From NCBI RefSeq assembly GCF_021532615.1, contig NZ_JAKGAQ010000002.1:844501-908500 (forward strand): a DNA stretch of 64,000 nt, in the 5' to 3' direction. Source of the stretch: Octadecabacter dasysiphoniae. Its GTDB lineage: Bacteria > Pseudomonadota > Alphaproteobacteria > Rhodobacterales > Rhodobacteraceae. The notes beneath the pieces were generated by a model, which saw only the letters and a program-made list of their open reading frames with translations, ran no database searches and was not told the DNA's origin. A program made the position numbers and the translations under genes. Position 1 is the first letter of the stretch, and each line of letters starts with the position of its first letter. Of this stretch, positions 35,376 through 44,157 are shown one piece after another.

Positions 35376-35663
35376 ATGGTTTCGATACTTCAAATTCTCC
35401 TCATGATCATCGGCGTGGCGCGGGTTTTCATCATCGCCCACTTCATCATGTCTTGGCTGATCCAGTTTCAGGTTCTCAACATTCGCCAGCCGTTTGTCGC
35501 ACAAATCTGGCACGGGCTGTCGCGTTTGCTTGAACCCATTTATGGTCCGATCCGTCGGATACTGCCCCAGATGGGCGGCATCGATCTGGCCCCGCTGATC
35601 GCGCTTCTCGGGCTCGAGGCAATTCGAATTGTCCTGACAAACCAGCTCTACGCCATCGCGTAA
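35376..35663 (+). CDS. YggT family membrane protein
   Basis: A 95-residue protein with two hydrophobic hairpin segments (about residues 5-30 and 65-90) around RQPFVAQIWHGLSRLLEPIY followed by GPIRRILPQMGGIDLAPLIA. This is the YggT repeat, which includes the P-x-R-R-x-x-P signature. Family members are implicated in osmotic stress and cell division but lack a defined activity. The ATG at 35376 gives the standard start; the open frame runs further upstream without homology. Confidence 0.9.
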   Translation: MVSILQILLMIIGVARVFIIAHFIMSWLIQFQVLNIRQPFVAQIWHGLSRLLEPIYGPIRRILPQMGGIDLAPLIALLGLEAIRIVLTNQLYAIA

Positions 35664-35733
35664 CCCTTGCCCCTGACTCCTCCCTGTGATTCTTTGCGCC
35701 CAATCGGGACAAATCACATCACAGGGAACGGTC

Positions 35734-37767
35734 ATGGGCGCTGCCACGCTTCTATCTGACGTCTTCGGCTTTGACGGGTTCCGTCCGGGCCAACAAGAGA
35801 TCGTAGAAGCTGTCACAGACGGTAAAAATACCCTCGCCATCATGCCCACGGGTGGCGGTAAATCCCTGTGTTTCCAACTGCCTGCATTGGTGCGCGACGG
35901 TGTAACTGTTGTCATTTCCCCGCTCATCGCCCTGATGCGCGATCAGGTCCGCGGCCTGAAAGAAGCAGGCGTCGTCGCAGGCGCTCTGACCTCCGGCAAC
36001 ACCGAAGAAGAAACCGATGAGGTGTGGCGCAATCTTGAAAACGGCACGCTGAAACTGCTCTACATCGCGCCCGAACGCCTTGCGTCGAATGGTGCCCTAC
36101 GCATGTTGCGCCAATCCGGCGTGTCGATGATCGCCGTGGACGAAGCGCATTGTGTGTCCCAATGGGGCCACGATTTTCGCCCCGACTACCTGCGCATCGG
36201 CGAATTGCGAAAGGCGCTGGGCGTGCCATTGGCCGCCTTCACCGCCACTGCGGATGAAGAAACCCGAATCGAAATCATCGAAAAACTGTTCGACGGGGAA
36301 GACCCCGAAATCTTCCTGCACGGGTTTGATCGCCCCAACATCCACCTCGCCTTTGCCGCCAAAGACAGCCCGCGCAAACAAATCCTGTCCTTCGCCGCCG
36401 CCCGCAAAGAACAGGCCGGAATTGTGTACTGCGGCACCCGCGCCAAAACCGAAACCCTCGCCAAGGCGCTGCGCGACGATGGCCACACCGCCTGCCATTA
36501 CCACGGCGGGATGGAGGCCGACGACCGCCGCCATGTCGAACGCCGTTTTCAACAAGAAGACGGGCTGATCGTCTGTGCCACAATCGCGTTCGGCATGGGC
36601 ATCGACAAACCCGATATCCGCTGGGTCGCCCACGCCGACCTCCCCAAATCTATCGAAAGCTACTATCAGGAAATTGGCCGTGCTGGCCGCGATGGCGCCC
36701 CCGCCGAAACCCTGACTTTGTTTGGCCAAGACGACATCCGCTACCGCCGCCAACAAATCGACGAAGGCTTGGCCCCACCCGAACGGCGCGCCGCGGACCA
36801 TGGCCGCCTCAACGCGCTGCTTGGCTTGGCAGAAGCCCTCAAATGCCGCCGCCAGAACCTGCTAAAATATTTCGGCGAAGATCCCGCGCCCTGCGGCCAC
36901 TGCGATCTGTGCGACAAACCCGCTGAAGTTTTCGACGGCACCACCCCCGTGCGCATGGCGCTATCTGCCGCTTTGCGGACCGACGAACGCTTTGGCGCGG
37001 GCCATTTGATCGACATCGTGCTCGGCAATATGACCGACAAAGTCAAACAGTGGAACCACGATCAATTGCCGACTTTTGGCGTCGGCAAAGATTACTCCCG
37101 CGTTCAGTGGCAGGCGATTTTCCGGCAGATGATGGGCCATGACCTTATGCGTCCGGACGCCGAACGCCACGGTGCCCTGCGCATGACCCAAAAGGCCCGC
37201 CCGATCCTGCGGGACGAAGAAACAATCCAACTGCGCCGCGACACGATCAAGGCCGCGCGCACGGGCCCTGTCGTCAAACAGATGGTCAAAGAAGAAGACG
37301 CGCCGCTTCTCTCTGCGCTCAAGGCGAAACGCCGCTTTTTCGCCGAACAGATCGGCGGCCCTGCCTACATCATCTTCAACGATCGCACGCTGATCGAAAT
37401 GGCCGAAAAACGCCCCACCGATCTGGATGACATGGCCCGCATCGGCGGTGTTGGCGCCAAAAAGCTCGACAAATACGGCGCGGCATTTCTTGAGGTCATC
37501 AACGGCGAGGCCGAGGCCCTGCACCCGCAACGCCAAAAGCTCGCCGGACGCACCGAAGGCACAATCTACGACCGCCTGTTGGAAGTGCAGGCAGACCTGT
37601 CGCGCGGGCCGGACGGTGCGGACAAACCCATGTCGTGTTCCGCGTCCCAGCTTGCCAAGGTGGCGTCGCAAAAACCACGCGACGAACAGGCCATCACGCG
37701 CATCATCGGGGATCGCCACGCAGACCGGTTTGGCGCAGCATTCCTCGACATCCTGCGCGAGGCATGA
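35734..37767 (+). CDS. recQ: ATP-dependent DNA helicase RecQ
   Basis: A 677-residue superfamily 2 3'-5' helicase. Motif I is MPTGGGKS (37-44), the DEAH box is IAVDEAHCVSQWGHDFRPDY, and motif VI is QEIGRAGRDGAPA. The zinc-binding domain has CRRQNLLKYFGEDPAPCGHC and a following Cys. A winged-helix region and an HRDC domain (about 520-600) follow. The C-terminal ~75 residues form an extra basic tail. The start used is ATG 35734 (MGAATLLSDVFGFDGFRPGQ). It is followed by 155 bp of non-coding DNA containing phased repeats. Confidence 0.95.
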   Translation: MGAATLLSDVFGFDGFRPGQQEIVEAVTDGKNTLAIMPTGGGKSLCFQLPALVRDGVTVVISPLIALMRDQVRGLKEAGVVAGALTSGNTEEETDEVWRNLENGTLKLLYIAPERLASNGALRMLRQSGVSMIAVDEAHCVSQWGHDFRPDYLRIGELRKALGVPLAAFTATADEETRIEIIEKLFDGEDPEIFLHGFDRPNIHLAFAAKDSPRKQILSFAAARKEQAGIVYCGTRAKTETLAKALRDDGHTACHYHGGMEADDRRHVERRFQQEDGLIVCATIAFGMGIDKPDIRWVAHADLPKSIESYYQEIGRAGRDGAPAETLTLFGQDDIRYRRQQIDEGLAPPERRAADHGRLNALLGLAEALKCRRQNLLKYFGEDPAPCGHCDLCDKPAEVFDGTTPVRMALSAALRTDERFGAGHLIDIVLGNMTDKVKQWNHDQLPTFGVGKDYSRVQWQAIFRQMMGHDLMRPDAERHGALRMTQKARPILRDEETIQLRRDTIKAARTGPVVKQMVKEEDAPLLSALKAKRRFFAEQIGGPAYIIFNDRTLIEMAEKRPTDLDDMARIGGVGAKKLDKYGAAFLEVINGEAEALHPQRQKLAGRTEGTIYDRLLEVQADLSRGPDGADKPMSCSASQLAKVASQKPRDEQAITRIIGDRHADRFGAAFLDILREA

Positions 37768-37798
37768 GGCCCGTTAACCATTCCCGATATGGCACCCG

Positions 37799-37842
37799 AC
37801 CCATACTGGACCCATACCCGACCCATACCAAACCCATACGCC
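37799..37842 (+). repeat. Four tandem 11-bp repeats between recQ and yaaA
   Basis: The octamer ACCCATAC occurs at 37799, 37810, 37821 and 37832, each start exactly 11 bases after the last. The three-base spacers differ (TGG, CCG, CAA, GCC), so the octamer and period are held while the linkers vary. The array lies 32 bases after the recQ stop and about 80 bases before the yaaA ATG. Helical phasing suggests a row of protein sites on one DNA face rather than slippage of a longer unit. Confidence 0.7.
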
Positions 37843-37922
37843 TGTTTTCGCATTAACATTCCCGGACTCGCCCTCGCCCCGGACTGCATTATATAGAAAT
37901 CGAACCAACCAAAGGCCCGCCC

Positions 37923-38696
37923 ATGTTGACCGTCATATCGCCCGCAAAATCCCTCGACATGGAACCAGTCTCCGTGGACGTGACGCAGCCCGATTTTCAG
38001 GCAGAGGCCGTGAGCCTCGCGAAAACATCGCGCAACCTGACGCTGGGCGCGTTGAAGAATCTCATGTCGATTTCCGATGACCTCGCGCGGCTCAACCGTG
38101 ACCGGTTTAAAGCCTTCGAAGAAACCCCCGCGCCAGATGTGACCAAAGCTGCGGCGCTGATGTTCAATGGTGATACTTATCAAGGGCTTGAGGCAAAAAC
38201 ACTGTCCGATGCAGATATGGCCTATGCGCAAAATCACCTGCGGATTCTGTCTGGCCTCTATGGTCTTTTGCGCCCCCTCGACGCGATCCAGGCCTACCGT
38301 CTTGAAATGGGCAGCCGCCTGAAAACACGGCGCGGAAAGACCCTTTATGATTACTGGGGCACCACAATTTCCAAGGCGCTGAACGATCTTGGCGAAGATC
38401 AAAACACCGACACATTGGTCAATTGCGCATCGCAAGAATACTTTGGCGCGGCCGATACTAAGGCATTGAAACTAAACGTAATCACGCCCGTTTTCATGGA
38501 AGTCAAAGACGACCGCCCCCGCATCGTCAGCTTTTTCGCCAAACGCGCACGCGGCGCCATGGCCCGCCACATTGTCGAAAACCGCGTCACCGATCTGGAC
38601 GGCCTGCGCGATTTCGCATCCGGCGGATACGCCTATGACGCAGACCTTAGTGAAGGCAACAAAATGGTGTTCCTGCGCGACTACCCAAAGACTTAG
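37923..38696 (+). CDS. yaaA: Peroxide stress protein YaaA
   Basis: A 257-residue protein of the DUF328/UPF0246 family. The conserved start MLTVISPAKSLDMEPVSVDV, AALMFNGDTYQGLEAKTLSD, LRILSGLYGLLRPLDAIQAY and the C-terminal SFFAKRARGAMARHIVENRV are family hallmarks. In E. coli, YaaA lowers intracellular free iron during H2O2 stress. It is preceded by the 11-bp repeat array and converges with the thiolase gene by a shared TTAG. Confidence 0.95.
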   Translation: MLTVISPAKSLDMEPVSVDVTQPDFQAEAVSLAKTSRNLTLGALKNLMSISDDLARLNRDRFKAFEETPAPDVTKAAALMFNGDTYQGLEAKTLSDADMAYAQNHLRILSGLYGLLRPLDAIQAYRLEMGSRLKTRRGKTLYDYWGTTISKALNDLGEDQNTDTLVNCASQEYFGAADTKALKLNVITPVFMEVKDDRPRIVSFFAKRARGAMARHIVENRVTDLDGLRDFASGGYAYDADLSEGNKMVFLRDYPKT

Positions 38697-39868
38697 ATCC
38701 GCTCAATCGCCAGCGCGATTCCCTGTCCGCCACCTATGCACATGGTGATCAGCGCGCGTTTTTGTTGAGTTCTTTCAAGCTCATACATGGCCTTCACGGT
38801 GATGATCGCCCCCGTCGCCCCCACCGGATGCCCCAACGCAATCGCGCCGCCATTCGGGTTCACACGGGCCGGATCAAACCCCAGTTCTTTGCTGACAGCC
38901 AAGGCCTGCGACGCAAACGCCTCGTTGCTCTCAATCACATCAAAATTGCCCGCGCTTAGGCCCGTTTTTTCCAAAAGCTTGCGAACGGCTGGCACGGGGC
39001 CAATTCCCATCACCTCGGGTCGCACACCCGCATGGGCATACCCCAGAACACGGAATTTTGGTGTTAATCCAGCGGCTTGCGCGGCATCTGCCGTCGCTAA
39101 AACAATCGCCGCCGCCCCGTCATTGATCCCCGATGCATTGCCCGCCGTGACGGTTCCATCCTTTTGAAACACCGCCCGCAGGCCCGCCAATGCATCCAAA
39201 GTTGTCGCCTTGGGGTGTTCGTCGCACGCAAAAGAAACAACTTCGCGGCGGACTTTTACATCAACAGGAACGATCTGTTCGTCGAAATATCCGGCCTCAA
39301 TCGCCGTCGCTGCACGATCTTGCGACACCAGCGCAAAAGCATCCTGATCCGCACGCGTGACCCCATGTTCAGCCGCAACATTTTCCGCCGTAACGCCCAT
39401 GTGCCCGGTCCCGAACGGGCAGTTCAACGCGCCCAACATCATGTCTTGGCCGGCCACATCCCCCATCTTCGCGCCCCATCGGGCATCCGGTAAAATGAAC
39501 GGGGACCTGCTCATATTTTCAGCACCGCCCGCCAGACCAAACTCAGCGTCCCCCAGCATAAGCGATTGAATAATTGATATAATCGCCTGTACGCCTGACC
39601 CGCACAAGCGGTTCACATTCATCGCAGGCACGCTGTCTGGAACGCCCGCACCCATGGCCGCCACGCGGCTTAAATACATATCGCGTGGCTCTGTGTTGAT
39701 GACGTGCCCGAACGCGACATGGCCGATCTGGTCAGCCTTTACGCCGCCCCGATCCAACGCCGCCTTGGTGACGGTTGTGCCCAGATCAATGGGCGAAACC
39801 CGCGCAAGACTGCCACCAAATGCACCAATGGCTGTCCGTGCACCGGATAAAATTACGATCTCAGACAT
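38693..39868 (-). CDS. Acetyl-CoA acetyltransferase (thiolase)
   Basis: A 391-residue thiolase. The nucleophilic Cys89 is in NVNRLCGSGVQAIIS, His347 in GGAIALGHPVGATGA and Cys377 in CIGGGQGIALAIERI. Length and motifs fit biosynthetic acetoacetyl-CoA thiolases (PhaA/AtoB type) or a beta-oxidation 3-ketothiolase. No polyhydroxyalkanoate genes are adjacent, so the pathway is open. It is monocistronic and convergent with yaaA. Confidence 0.92.
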   Translation of the reverse strand: MSEIVILSGARTAIGAFGGSLARVSPIDLGTTVTKAALDRGGVKADQIGHVAFGHVINTEPRDMYLSRVAAMGAGVPDSVPAMNVNRLCGSGVQAIISIIQSLMLGDAEFGLAGGAENMSRSPFILPDARWGAKMGDVAGQDMMLGALNCPFGTGHMGVTAENVAAEHGVTRADQDAFALVSQDRAATAIEAGYFDEQIVPVDVKVRREVVSFACDEHPKATTLDALAGLRAVFQKDGTVTAGNASGINDGAAAIVLATADAAQAAGLTPKFRVLGYAHAGVRPEVMGIGPVPAVRKLLEKTGLSAGNFDVIESNEAFASQALAVSKELGFDPARVNPNGGAIALGHPVGATGAIITVKAMYELERTQQKRALITMCIGGGQGIALAIERI

Positions 39869-39991
39869 CTCGCGGCCCTCCCGGTTTTATTTGGCCCCAG
39901 ACTACCGTGCGGGCAGGCTTCGCCAAGCCTGACGTTGCGGCCAAAACACGAAACATCGCCGCGACACCCTTTCCAATTCCTCTCACCTGCT

Positions 39992-40016
39992 AGGTCTAAT
40001 AGGTAGAAACAGACCT
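39992..40016 (+). other. Inverted repeat upstream of the ABC exporter operon
   Basis: AGGTCT (39992-39997) and AGACCT (40011-40016) are separated by 13 bases, starting 43 bases before the ATPase gene. It could be a leader hairpin or an operator; the arms are short, so chance is possible. Confidence 0.3.
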
Positions 40017-40034
40017 TTCAGAAAAGACCCGCAT

Positions 40035-40691
40035 ATGTTGTTGAACGTGACCAATCTGTACAAATCTTACGCGGGGCCGGACGGCGCGTTGCCGATCCTT
40101 CAAGGCATCGACATGGCGCTGGAACGCGGTGAAACACTGGCGCTTACCGGGGAATCGGGTAGCGGCAAAAGCACGCTGTTGCATCTTGTCGGCGGCCTTG
40201 ATCAGCCGGACAGCGGCGTGGTTGAAGTCGACGGCGTGGACATTGGCGCGCTGGATGATGCGGGTCGCGCAGCGGTGCGCCGTGACAAAGTCGGCGTTGT
40301 GTTTCAACAGTTTAACCTGATCCCGTCACTGACTGTGGGTTCCAACATTGCGTTTCAGGCACGTCTTGCCGGGCGCGATGACACGGTATGGATCAAAAAA
40401 TTGGCCGCCCGCATGGGATTGTCCAATCAGATGGAAAAATACCCCGAACAACTGTCAGGCGGGCAGCAACAACGGGTGGCGATTGCCCGCACCCTCGCGG
40501 CGAAACCCGCGCTTGTTCTTGCGGATGAACCCACCGGAAATCTGGATGAGGCGACGGCGGACACCGTCATGGACCTCATGCTTGATCTGGTGGCCGAAAC
40601 CGAAGCCGCGCTTTTGATGGTGACCCATTCGGAACGTCTTGCGGCGCGCATGGGCCGTCGTTTGCACCTGCGCGCAGGGCGTGTCGCATGA
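40035..40691 (+). CDS. ABC transporter ATP-binding protein (LolD/MacB-type)
   Basis: A 218-residue ATPase with Walker [10 protein letters not shown] (39-47), Q-loop [11 protein letters not shown], signature LSGGQQQR (140-147) and Walker B VLADEP followed by [10 protein letters not shown]. This pattern (FNLIP and TGNLD) is typical of MacB/LolD/FtsE-type ABC proteins that pair with FtsX-like permeases. Its stop overlaps the permease start by four bases. Confidence 0.94.
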   Translation: MLLNVTNLYKSYAGPDGALPILQGIDMALERGETLALTGESGSGKSTLLHLVGGLDQPDSGVVEVDGVDIGALDDAGRAAVRRDKVGVVFQQFNLIPSLTVGSNIAFQARLAGRDDTVWIKKLAARMGLSNQMEKYPEQLSGGQQQRVAIARTLAAKPALVLADEPTGNLDEATADTVMDLMLDLVAETEAALLMVTHSERLAARMGRRLHLRAGRVA

Positions 40692-43072
40692 CGAAGGCGG
40701 GCCTACAGGCGCTGTTGTCCCACTGGCTGCGCAATCCCGTGCAGCTGTTCACGCTTGTGGTCGGGCTGTCCTTGGCGACGGCGCTTTGGTCGGGCGTTCA
40801 GGCTGTCAACGCCGAAGCACGGGCGTCTTACGATGCGGCGGCAGAAACCTTGGGCGAAGGTCAGTTTGCACAAATCACCGCGACGACGGGGACCATCCCG
40901 CAGGCCGATTACATCAAACTGCGGCGTGCCGGTTGGCGTGTTAGCCCCGTGGTCGAAGGCCGGTTGGACGGTGTACGGCTGATTGGGATTGATGCCCTGA
41001 CCTCACCCGGTGGCATCGCGCCCGTCGGCTTGAACGAGGGGGATTTGACCGTCGATATGATCACCTCTGGCATTCTGTTCGCCACGCAAGACACGCTTGA
41101 TCAGATCGAAGATTACGGCGTCCAGACCCTGCCAAACCCGGACGTTGCCCCCGGCGTGATCCTGACAGATGTGGGCACAGCGCAACGGTTGCTGGACATG
41201 GATGGCATGCTGTCACGCCTCATCGTGGCGCCTGCGCAACCTGTCATCCAACCGCCGCTGGCAGATGTCGTGTCCGGCCTGTCTGTGCGTCCGCCGCAAG
41301 GCGGATCAGACGTCGCGCGTCTGACGGACAGCTTCCATTTGAACCTGACAGCATTTGGCCTTTTGTCCTTCGCCGTGGGCATTTTCATCGTCCATGGCGC
41401 AATCGGATTGGCGTTTGAACAACGCCGTCCGGTCATCCGCACCCTGCGCGCGCTGGGCTTTCCGCTGGGTCGCCTTGTCGGGCTGATCGCGGTTGAATTG
41501 TTGGTGATTTCGCTGATCGCGGGGGCAATCGGTGTGGGGCTCGGTTACATCGTGGCCGCAGCACTTTTGCCAGACGTCGCAGCGACGATTTCAGGCCTTT
41601 ACGGGGCATCGGTGTCCGGCACGTTACAGCTGCGCCCCGAATGGTGGTTGTCCGGTTTGCTGATCGCCGTCGGCGGCACCGCGATGGCCGCTGCTGCATC
41701 GTTGTGGCAACTGGCGCGCATGCCGCTTTTGGCCTCTGCGCGCCCGCGTGCCTGGGCGATGCAAGCCGGACGTGGACGTTTGACACAAGGCGCGCTGGCG
41801 TTGGGTTTACTTGTCACTGCTATGCTACTCGGGTGGCTGGGCAGCGGGTTGGCAGCGGGGTTCGGGATGCTCGCCGCGTTGCTGATCGGTGCTGCCTTGG
41901 CGTTGCCCGTTGTATTGGATCGTGTCCTTGCCTTTGGGGCGTCGCGGGCGAAATCGGTCATGGCGGAATGGTTCTGGGCGGACACGCGCCAGCAATTGCC
42001 GGGCCTGTCGCTGGCTCTTATGGCGTTGCTGCTGGCGATGGCCGCAAACGTCGGCGTGTCGACAATGGTCAGCAGTTTCCGCCTGACGTTTACCGGGTTT
42101 CTTGATCAGCGTCTTGCGTCTGAATTTTATGTTTACGCCGATGACGCCGAACAGGCTGCGGCGTTGCGCACCTACCTTGAACCGCGTGTCGATAAGGTGC
42201 TGCCGATCCAATCCGCAGACCAAGGCGTGCGCGGCCTTCCATCCGAAATTTATGGCCCCACAGCCCACGCAACCTACCGCGACAATTGGCTGTTCCTGAA
42301 CGCGGCACCCGATGCTTGGGCGCGGATCGAAGCGGGTGAGGGCGCGGCGATCAACGAACAACTTGCACGGCGCGCAGACATCGCGATTGGTGATGAAATC
42401 ACGCTCGCGGGGCGGCAATTCGCCGTGCTTGGCATCTATGGCGATTACGGCAACCCGATCGGCCAAGTCATCGTGACCGAAACCACATTCGAAACGCTTT
42501 TCCCCAATGTTTCACCGCTCCGGTTCGGCCTGCGGATGACCCCAGGTGATGTGCCCGCCCTTGCGGTGGAATTGCGCGACACCTTCGGTCTGGCTGAGGC
42601 GAACATGGTCAATCAGGCGGGTATCAAGGCGTTCTCGCTTGATGTGTTTGACCGCACGTTCACCGTGACGGGTGCGCTGAATGTCCTGACCCTCGCCGTG
42701 GCAGGTTTCGCCATTTTGATGAGCCTTCTGACACTTGCCACAATGCGCCTCCCCCAATTGGCACCTGTCTGGGCACAGGGTTTGACCCGCGCGCGATTGG
42801 GGCGCATCGAAATCATCCGCGCGGTTCTTCTGGCGCTGCTGACGGCGGCCCTCGCGCTGCCGTTGGGGCTGGCCTTGGCATGGACGCTTTTGGCGGTGGT
42901 CAACGTCGAAGCCTTCGGGTGGCGGCTTCCGATGTTTTTATTCCCGCTGGATTACGCACGCCTTGCCGTGTTTGCGGTGGTTGCGGCGGTGCTGGCCGCA
43001 CTGTGGCCCGCCCGAAAACTCGCCCGCACGCGCCCCGCCGATTTGCTGAAAGTCTTTTCCAATGAACGCTAG
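40688..43072 (+). CDS. ABC transporter permease (FtsX/MacB-like), duplicated core
   Basis: A 794-residue permease with an N-terminal transmembrane segment (about 12-35), a periplasmic region, a first FtsX-type set of membrane segments (about 215-420), a long second periplasmic domain (about 460-640) and a final set of segments (about 650-790). This two-module layout matches the large FtsX-type permeases of AttFG-like or YbbP-like mechanotransmission ABC systems. It overlaps the ATPase gene and the AttH-like gene (11 bases), so the three are co-translated. The transported molecule is unknown. Confidence 0.85.
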   Translation: MTKAGLQALLSHWLRNPVQLFTLVVGLSLATALWSGVQAVNAEARASYDAAAETLGEGQFAQITATTGTIPQADYIKLRRAGWRVSPVVEGRLDGVRLIGIDALTSPGGIAPVGLNEGDLTVDMITSGILFATQDTLDQIEDYGVQTLPNPDVAPGVILTDVGTAQRLLDMDGMLSRLIVAPAQPVIQPPLADVVSGLSVRPPQGGSDVARLTDSFHLNLTAFGLLSFAVGIFIVHGAIGLAFEQRRPVIRTLRALGFPLGRLVGLIAVELLVISLIAGAIGVGLGYIVAAALLPDVAATISGLYGASVSGTLQLRPEWWLSGLLIAVGGTAMAAAASLWQLARMPLLASARPRAWAMQAGRGRLTQGALALGLLVTAMLLGWLGSGLAAGFGMLAALLIGAALALPVVLDRVLAFGASRAKSVMAEWFWADTRQQLPGLSLALMALLLAMAANVGVSTMVSSFRLTFTGFLDQRLASEFYVYADDAEQAAALRTYLEPRVDKVLPIQSADQGVRGLPSEIYGPTAHATYRDNWLFLNAAPDAWARIEAGEGAAINEQLARRADIAIGDEITLAGRQFAVLGIYGDYGNPIGQVIVTETTFETLFPNVSPLRFGLRMTPGDVPALAVELRDTFGLAEANMVNQAGIKAFSLDVFDRTFTVTGALNVLTLAVAGFAILMSLLTLATMRLPQLAPVWAQGLTRARLGRIEIIRAVLLALLTAALALPLGLALAWTLLAVVNVEAFGWRLPMFLFPLDYARLAVFAVVAAVLAALWPARKLARTRPADLLKVFSNER

Positions 43073-44096
43073 AATATTGCTTCTTCTTCTGTGGCCCTTC
43101 GCCGTCAGCGCGCAGGGCTTTGCCGGTCTGGGTACAGGCACCGACGGGTTTTCCACCCCGCAACAACCTGCCATTTTTGATTTCCCCGCAGATCACGGCC
43201 CCCACGATGATTACCGGATTGAGTGGTGGTATCTGACAGCAAACCTAACGGCGGAAGATGGCACACCCTATGGTTTGCAATGGACGCTGTTTCGCTCTGC
43301 CCTCACGCCGGATGGCGGCGAAGGTTGGTCGTCTCCGCAACTCTGGATGGGTCACGCGGCGGTCACGACGCCTGATGCGCATTTTGTCACTGAACGGCTG
43401 GCGCGTGGCGGGATCGGGCAGGCGGGCGTCACCGCTGACCCGTTTGAGGCATGGATCGATGATTGGCAGCTTGTCGGCGATGATTTCGACACGCTCAGAA
43501 TGACAGCCAGCGGCCCGGATTTCGCCTATGATATGGGGCTGCGCGCCCAAGGTCCGTTGGTGTTTCACGGCGATGCTGGCTATTCCGTCAAATCCGCACA
43601 AGGGCAGGCGTCCTATTATTATTCGCAACCTTTCTATGACATCGAAGGTACCCTGACGTTGCCGGACGGGGATGTCGTGGTCAGCGGTCAGGCTTGGCTG
43701 GATCGCGAATGGTCGTCACAACCCCTATCTGACAATCAAACCGGATGGGATTGGTTTTCCCTGTCGTTCGAGGACGCCAAATTGATGGGCTTTCAATTGC
43801 GCCAGACCGACGGCACCGCCTACACGTCCGCCACGTGGATTGACGCAGACGGCACCACCACGCCCTACACCGATGGCGCATTTTCCGCGCAGCCCTTATC
43901 CGTGTCATCCGTTGCGGGCCGTGAAATTCCAACCCTTTGGCGCGTCTTGCTGCCTGACCGCGATCTGGACGTGATCGTTCAGGCGATCAACGATCAGGCA
44001 TGGATGGACACATCGATCCCGTATTGGGAAGGTCCGGTGACCGTAACGGGCACCCACGCCGGCGTTGGTTATCTGGAAATGACGGGGTACGAGTGA
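43062..44096 (+). CDS. AttH-like lipocalin-fold periplasmic protein
   Basis: A 344-residue protein with an N-terminal signal peptide ([19 protein letters not shown]). The mature part contains HDDYRIEWWYLTANLTAEDG and SGQAWLDREWSSQPLSDNQT, hallmark motifs of the AttH/CrtC-like lipocalin superfamily. Related proteins accompany FtsX-type ABC transporters (attEFGH). They may hydrolyse or bind a lipid-like ligand in the periplasm. The start lies inside the permease end, indicating a three-gene operon. Confidence 0.85.
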   Translation: MNARILLLLLWPFAVSAQGFAGLGTGTDGFSTPQQPAIFDFPADHGPHDDYRIEWWYLTANLTAEDGTPYGLQWTLFRSALTPDGGEGWSSPQLWMGHAAVTTPDAHFVTERLARGGIGQAGVTADPFEAWIDDWQLVGDDFDTLRMTASGPDFAYDMGLRAQGPLVFHGDAGYSVKSAQGQASYYYSQPFYDIEGTLTLPDGDVVVSGQAWLDREWSSQPLSDNQTGWDWFSLSFEDAKLMGFQLRQTDGTAYTSATWIDADGTTTPYTDGAFSAQPLSVSSVAGREIPTLWRVLLPDRDLDVIVQAINDQAWMDTSIPYWEGPVTVTGTHAGVGYLEMTGYE

Positions 44097-44157
44097 GTGA
44101 CGCACGCGTGATCACACGCCTCTGGGCCAACTGCCCTGCCCACGTTAGAACGATCTG

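Noticed and set aside
37799..37842. The short repeats as a CRISPR array.
   Set aside because: The repeats are 8 bp with 3-bp linkers and no cas genes are present.
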